Below are positions 42,996-46,417 of a stretch of 46,417 nt of DNA, piece by piece. Source of the stretch: Chloroflexota bacterium (GTDB lineage: Bacteria > Chloroflexota > Anaerolineae > Promineifilales > Promineifilaceae); assembly GCA_024275635.1 (NCBI GenBank), contig JAJRYT010000203.1, positions 1 to 46,417 on the forward strand. The letters run 5' to 3'. The position numbers and the translations under genes are program-made. A model generated the notes under the pieces. That model was given only the letters and a program-made list of their open reading frames with translations, was not told the origin of the DNA and did no database searches. How positions within the stretch are numbered: the first letter of the stretch is position 1; every line of letters begins with the position of its first letter.

Positions 42996-44324
42996 TTACA
43001 TACGGCCCAGCAAACTGCCTAAACCACGACCACGGCCACCGCGCAACTGCTTCATCATCTTCTGCACCTCCCTGAACTGCTTTAGGAGTGCATTCACCTC
43101 TTGCACAGTCGTTCCGGAACCGGCAGCCACGCGCCGCTTGCGGCTGGCCTTTAGGATTTTCGGATTGCGCCGCTCTTTCGGCGTCATAGATTGGATAATC
43201 GCTTCAATCCGTTTCATATCCTTATCAGCATCGCTCAAGTCAATATCCCTAGTCATTTTGCCCATGCCCGGAATCATTTCCATCAGTTGGCCAATTGGCC
43301 CCAGCTTTTTGATCTGCTGCATCTGTTTCAGAAAATCTTCCAGCGTGAATTGGCCTTTCAACAGGCGTTCGCCTGCTTCTTGCGCCGCCGCCTGATCCAT
43401 TTCCGTCTGCGCTTTTTCGATGAGCGTGAGCATATCCCCCATCCCCAGGATTCGGCTGGCCAGCCGGTCGGGGTGGAAAATCTCAATATCCTTGAGCTTT
43501 TCCCCCGTTCCCAGGAATTTAATCGGGACACCTGTGACTTCGCGCATGGAAATGGAAGCGCCGCCGCGCGCGTCGCCATCGACCTTGGTCATGATGAGGC
43601 CAGTGATATCAACGGCGTTATTAAAGTCTGTGGCTACGCGAACCGCTTCCTGCCCGGTCATGGCATCAGCCACCAACAGCGTTTCGATGGGCTTCACCTT
43701 CGCCTTAATGGCGCTGATTTCGCCCATCATCATCTCATCAATGTTAAGACGACCGGCCGTGTCCAGAATAACGGTTGTCATTCCCGCTTTCACAGCCTGT
43801 TTGACGCCATTGGCGCATACTTTTACCGGATCGGCATCCGGCCCTTCATCGTAAACGGGAATATCAAGCTGTCGCCCCAAAGTTTGGAGCTGGTCAATAG
43901 CTGCCGGACGGTAAACATCAGCCGCAACCAGTAACGGCCGTCTTCCCTGTTTACGCAAATGCAAAGCCAGCTTACCGGCCATCGTCGTTTTACCCGCGCC
44001 TTGCAGCCCTACCAGCATGACAACTGCTGGCGATTGCAAGCCCAGGTCCAAACGGCCCGGTTCGCCCAAAGTATTAATCAATTCACCATGAACAATCTTG
44101 ACCACCTGCTGACCTGGCGAGAGACTACGCATGACCTCATGCCCAACCGCCCGCTCGCGGACGCGCTTGACAAAATTCTTAACAACCTTGAAGTTAACGT
44201 CTGCCTCCAAAAGAGCCAGCCGCACCTCGCGCATTGCCTTGTCAACATCCGCTTCGGTTAGCTTCCCCCGCCGCTGCAGGGTGTCAAAAACAGATTGTAG
44301 CCGGTTTCCTAATGATTCAAACAC
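42996..44324 (-). CDS. ffh: Signal recognition particle protein Ffh
   Basis: The 442-residue GTPase binds the SRP RNA and signal peptides to deliver membrane proteins to the translocon. The N domain starts 'MFESLGNRLQSVFDTLQRRGKLTEADVDKAMREVRLALLEADVN'. The G domain has 'VGLQGAGKTTMAGKLA' (about 107), 'DTAGR' (about 190) and 'TKVDGDARGG' (about 247). The C-terminal M domain ends 'LRGGRGRGLGSLLGRM', with 'IPGMGK' and the RNA-binding 'SMTPKERRNPKILKASRKRRVAAGSGTT'. ATG 44324 follows AGGTG. A promoter lies at 44360-44388. Confidence 0.98.
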   Translation of the reverse strand: MFESLGNRLQSVFDTLQRRGKLTEADVDKAMREVRLALLEADVNFKVVKNFVKRVRERAVGHEVMRSLSPGQQVVKIVHGELINTLGEPGRLDLGLQSPAVVMLVGLQGAGKTTMAGKLALHLRKQGRRPLLVAADVYRPAAIDQLQTLGRQLDIPVYDEGPDADPVKVCANGVKQAVKAGMTTVILDTAGRLNIDEMMMGEISAIKAKVKPIETLLVADAMTGQEAVRVATDFNNAVDITGLIMTKVDGDARGGASISMREVTGVPIKFLGTGEKLKDIEIFHPDRLASRILGMGDMLTLIEKAQTEMDQAAAQEAGERLLKGQFTLEDFLKQMQQIKKLGPIGQLMEMIPGMGKMTRDIDLSDADKDMKRIEAIIQSMTPKERRNPKILKASRKRRVAAGSGTTVQEVNALLKQFREVQKMMKQLRGGRGRGLGSLLGRM

Positions 44325-44359
44325 ATAACACCTGATGATTCTAACTCACAAGACCACGA

Positions 44360-44388
44360 ATTTTAACGTAGCCCCCTCTCCCCGTCAA
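44360..44388 (-). promoter_or_regulatory. Promoter of ffh
   Basis: Leftward TTGACG (complement of 44383-44388), a 17-bp spacer and TAAAAT (complement of 44360-44365), about 35 bp before the start codon. The rest of the gap to 44551 is AT-rich and shows no gene. Confidence 0.75.
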
Positions 44389-44551
44389 GCACAATTTTTG
44401 ACATAAAATAACATAAGGCTACAACAGAAGTCAGCAAGGAACAGATGAAGAAAACAATTTTATCTGCACCTTACTTAAATCCGCTGTAGCCATAAAATAA
44501 TGTCGATCTGATTTGAATACCCGTTTTCAATTAAAATAAAACAGGCAAAAA

Positions 44552-45781
44552 TCAAGCAAGCGCTGGTTTTAACGCGGCCGCTGCCTGACGCAACGCCTCC
44601 GCCTTATCCGTATTTTCCCAGGGAGCTTCAATATCATCGCGGCCAAAATGCCCGTAAGCGGCCGTAGCCCGGTAAATCGGGCGGCGCAAATCCAGGTCGC
44701 GGATAATCGCCCCCGGACGCAAGTCGAAATGTTCCTCAATCAGATTAACCAACTGCTCAGAAGAGAGCTTACCCGTGCCAAAAGTCTCTACATTGACACT
44801 CAATGGACGAGCCACGCCAATGGCATAAGCCACCTGCACCTCACAGCGGTCGGCCAACCCGGCGGCCACAATGTTCTTAGCTACCCAACGGGCTGCATAT
44901 GCCGCGCTGCGATCCACTTTGGTGCAATCCTTACCGCTAAACGCGCCGCCGCCGTGCCGTCCCATACCGCCATAAGTATCAACAATAATTTTGCGTCCGG
45001 TGACGCCGGCATCGCCCATGGGGCCACCGACCACGAAACGGCCGGTAGGATTGGTGAAAACACGCAGTTCATCATCCACTAAATCGTCCGGCAGGACAGG
45101 ACGAATAACATGTTCGATGAGGCCGGCGCGAATCGTTTCGGCGTCTACTTCCGGCGCGTGCTGGGCGCTGATGAGGACGGTGTGAATGCGCTTGGGCTGC
45201 CCATAGCTGTACTCAACCGTCACCTGGGATTTGCCATCAGGGCGCACCCAGGGTAGCGTGCCGTCACGCCGCACCTGCGCCAGACGGCGGGTCAGATTGT
45301 GCGCCAGGTGAATGGGTAGGGGCATGAGGACATTCGTTTCGTTACAGGCATAACCAAACATCATCCCCTGGTCGCCAGCGCCAATGGCGTTGATGACAGC
45401 TTCGCTGTCGCCATTGTTGCGATATTCCAACGCCTTATCAACACCTTGCGCGATGTCGGGGCTTTGGCTGGCGATAGCCACCTGGACGCCGCAAGTATTA
45501 CCATCGAACCCTTTGCTGCTGTCATCGAAGCCGATCTCAGTAACGACTTTACGCACAATATCGTCCATGTTGACAAAGGCGGTGGTAGTGATTTCGCCTA
45601 AGAGCAAAACAAAACCTGTTTTAATTGCTGTTTCACAGGCCACGCGGGCCATCGGGTCTTGTTCCATAATCGCATCTAAAATGGCGTCGCTGATTTGGGC
45701 GCACATTTTGTCGGGATGTCCTTCTGTCACCGATTCTGATGTAAACAACAAGCTCGGCGCAGTCATAAAGTTAGTGGTCAT
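44552..45781 (-). CDS. metK: S-adenosylmethionine synthetase
   Basis: The 409-residue enzyme makes S-adenosylmethionine from methionine and ATP. Family motifs are '[22 protein letters not shown]' near the start, '[16 protein letters not shown]' (ATP loop, about 130-146), '[23 protein letters not shown]' (phosphate loop, about 275-297) and 'GHFGRDD' near the end. GGAGGT precedes ATG 45781. The leader contains a SAM-I riboswitch with terminator, giving direct feedback, and a heptad array lies between the terminator and the ribosome-binding site. Confidence 0.98.
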   Translation of the reverse strand: MTTNFMTAPSLLFTSESVTEGHPDKMCAQISDAILDAIMEQDPMARVACETAIKTGFVLLLGEITTTAFVNMDDIVRKVVTEIGFDDSSKGFDGNTCGVQVAIASQSPDIAQGVDKALEYRNNGDSEAVINAIGAGDQGMMFGYACNETNVLMPLPIHLAHNLTRRLAQVRRDGTLPWVRPDGKSQVTVEYSYGQPKRIHTVLISAQHAPEVDAETIRAGLIEHVIRPVLPDDLVDDELRVFTNPTGRFVVGGPMGDAGVTGRKIIVDTYGGMGRHGGGAFSGKDCTKVDRSAAYAARWVAKNIVAAGLADRCEVQVAYAIGVARPLSVNVETFGTGKLSSEQLVNLIEEHFDLRPGAIIRDLDLRRPIYRATAAYGHFGRDDIEAPWENTDKAEALRQAAAALKPALA

Positions 45782-45802
45782 GTTTTGTTACCTCCAAAAC
45801 AG

Positions 45803-45858
45803 GAATGAGGGATGAGTAATGAGGAATGAGTCGGTCGCTCATCCCTCATTACTCATCG
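45803..45858. repeat. Heptad array in the metK leader
   Basis: GAATGAG, GGATGAG, TAATGAG and GAATGAG, a central TCGGTCG, then CTCATCC, CTCATTA and CTCATCG, all in 7-bp phase with complementary halves. It sits between the riboswitch terminator and the ribosome-binding site. Confidence 0.9.
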
Positions 45859-45862
45859 CTGT

Positions 45863-45893
45863 AAATAAAAAGCCTCTTGCTAGGCAAGAGGCG
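45863..45893 (-). terminator. Riboswitch terminator (expression platform)
   Basis: Leftward GCCTCTTGC, a 3-nt loop and GCAAGAGGC are followed by TTTTTATTT. The hairpin starts about 20 nt after the SAM aptamer, so SAM binding should favour termination before metK. Confidence 0.92.
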
Positions 45894-45912
45894 AGTTAAG
45901 TATAACGTCTTT

Positions 45913-46011
45913 CTCTTATCTCTCAGCTTAGCTGACGGAATTAGCACCTTCCCCACCGGGGAGGTTGCTGCAGTTTCATCGGGCCGTTCCCTCGACTGCT
46001 CCTGATAAGGG
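45913..46011 (-). promoter_or_regulatory. SAM-I riboswitch aptamer (S box)
   Basis: Leftward, CTTATCAGGAG begins P1. The conserved core follows: GAGGGA, CGGCCCGATGAAAC, GCAACC, a GC-rich P3 (CTCCCCGGTGGGG), AAGGTGCTAATTCC, then a P4 hairpin and GAGAGATAAGAG closing P1. These are the hallmark SAM-I elements in the right order. It controls metK through the downstream terminator. Confidence 0.97.
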
Positions 46012-46038
46012 TATTAAGTTGTTAGTTTGACAAGGGCG

Positions 46039-46066
46039 AGTATAACGCATCGCTCCGGTTTGTCAA
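46039..46066 (-). promoter_or_regulatory. Promoter of the SAM riboswitch-metK transcript
   Basis: Leftward TTGACA (complement of 46061-46066), a 16-bp spacer and TATACT (complement of 46039-46044), ending about 30 bp before the aptamer. Confidence 0.85.
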
Positions 46067-46144
46067 AACAACGATTACAAGTATTCGTCCGTTTTTAGCT
46101 TGGCGAGATTACTTCAATCTTGGCGATTGAACTAACCGGAAATG

Positions 46145-46252
46145 TATCTTCTCAATAAACTGGGGAGATTACAAAAGTTTTAACAACATATTGTCTGCAT
46201 AGCGCCCGTTTTGAAACTTTTGTAATCTTTGCCCCGAAACTTTGAGAAGATA
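46145..46252. repeat. Imperfect 108-bp inverted repeat
   Basis: Arms 46145-46180 and 46214-46252 pair over 11 bp (TATCTTCTCAA) and 14 bp (GATTACAAAAGTTT) with a diverged stretch between, around a 33-nt loop. It resembles a decayed foldback element. Confidence 0.75.
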
Positions 46253-46282
46253 CCTCAAAGCTATCCACGAACGCTAACACTT

Positions 46283-46298
46283 AGCTCGACTTTGTACA
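46283..46298. repeat. Left terminal inverted repeat of the MITE-like element
   Basis: AGCTCGACTTTGTACA is the exact complement of 122-137. See that entry. Confidence 0.5.
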
Positions 46299-46357
46299 AA
46301 ATTCGAAATCAGAAATATTTCCAGATAATTTTGTAACCAGAGTGAGAATCTGATTTT

Positions 46358-46417
46358 AGTCAATGCAACTTTACTCGAGTACGAATATTTGAACATCGCA
46401 TAAAAAGAGTGACATGC
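46358..46417. repeat. Right copy of the 60-bp terminal direct repeat
   Basis: Identical to 1-60. Joining the copies gives a 46,357-bp circle in silico. Confidence 0.95.

Larger units (their letters stand above)
46067..46417. other. Non-coding end region
   Basis: No gene is seen. It holds a small inverted repeat (TTCAATC/GATTGAA near 46112-46130), the large inverted repeat at 46145-46252, the left 16-bp element end at 46283 and the terminal 60-bp repeat. Confidence 0.7.

Overview
The window looks like chromosomal DNA from an uncultured member of the Chloroflexota, most likely class Anaerolineae (inference, moderate confidence). The evidence is the gene style: a very large SARP-type regulator with ATPase and TPR domains, a cyclase/ATPase/TPR giant protein, DUF11 and GT39 envelope proteins, an 'IYLPII' linker in a secreted protein, and SAM-I control of metK. 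Codon use is moderately GC-rich and the standard code applies, since TGA ends many intact genes. The first and last 60 bases are identical, so the contig closes on itself in silico. The gene content (ffh, rpsP, rimM, metK, ahcY) argues against a small plasmid, and both ends lie inside a small element with 16-bp inverted ends, so a repeat-induced assembly closure is the more likely reading.

Layout. 0.2-0.9 kb: a PhoB-like response regulator with a degenerate receiver. 1.2-4.6 kb: a NatA/NatB-type ABC exporter whose second permease is split by an in-frame TAA. 4.7 kb: tRNA-Gly(CCC) with its own consensus promoter and terminator. 4.9-10.9 kb: a GT2 gene, then a leftward unit of DUF2064 protein, two DoxX proteins and an ABC importer, in which one permease has an in-frame TGA. 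11.0-11.7 kb: a PlsC-like acyltransferase. 12.1-17.6 kb: a small membrane protein, a protein with the architecture of soluble adenylyl cyclase, and a nucleotidyltransferase. 18.0-21.4 kb: a multi-PAS hybrid histidine kinase. 21.4-25.1 kb: PAP2-like protein, S-adenosylhomocysteine hydrolase, PfkB (adenosine-kinase-like) and GT2. 25.4-33.3 kb: YfhO-like protein, a secreted DUF11 protein and two GT39-like glycosyltransferases. 33.4-35.4 kb: an HTH-NosL-like fusion regulator beside a membrane polyferredoxin. 35.4-41.3 kb: a SARP regulator divergent from a SnoaL-like protein, two small membrane proteins and a DinB/SCP2-like protein. 41.7-46.1 kb: rimM, khpA, rpsP, ffh and riboswitch-controlled metK.

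How the genes work together. metK makes SAM under feedback from a SAM-I riboswitch; ahcY removes the methylation product SAH, and the adjacent PfkB kinase probably removes the adenosine, so most of the activated methyl cycle is present. rimM, khpA, rpsP and ffh form the usual ribosome/SRP cluster. The SARP gene and the small genes facing it share GTCAC direct repeats spaced exactly 11 bp, which suggests one regulon.

The most unusual signals are repeats rather than genes. The palindrome ACGGCCGT occurs about 77 times by eye (about 0.7 expected by chance in equal base composition), in all coding frames, much like HIP1 of cyanobacteria. A second layer is a set of phased 7-bp repeat arrays at eight places, often in leaders or at gene ends and twice inside coding sequences. 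A third layer is small families of intergenic hairpins.
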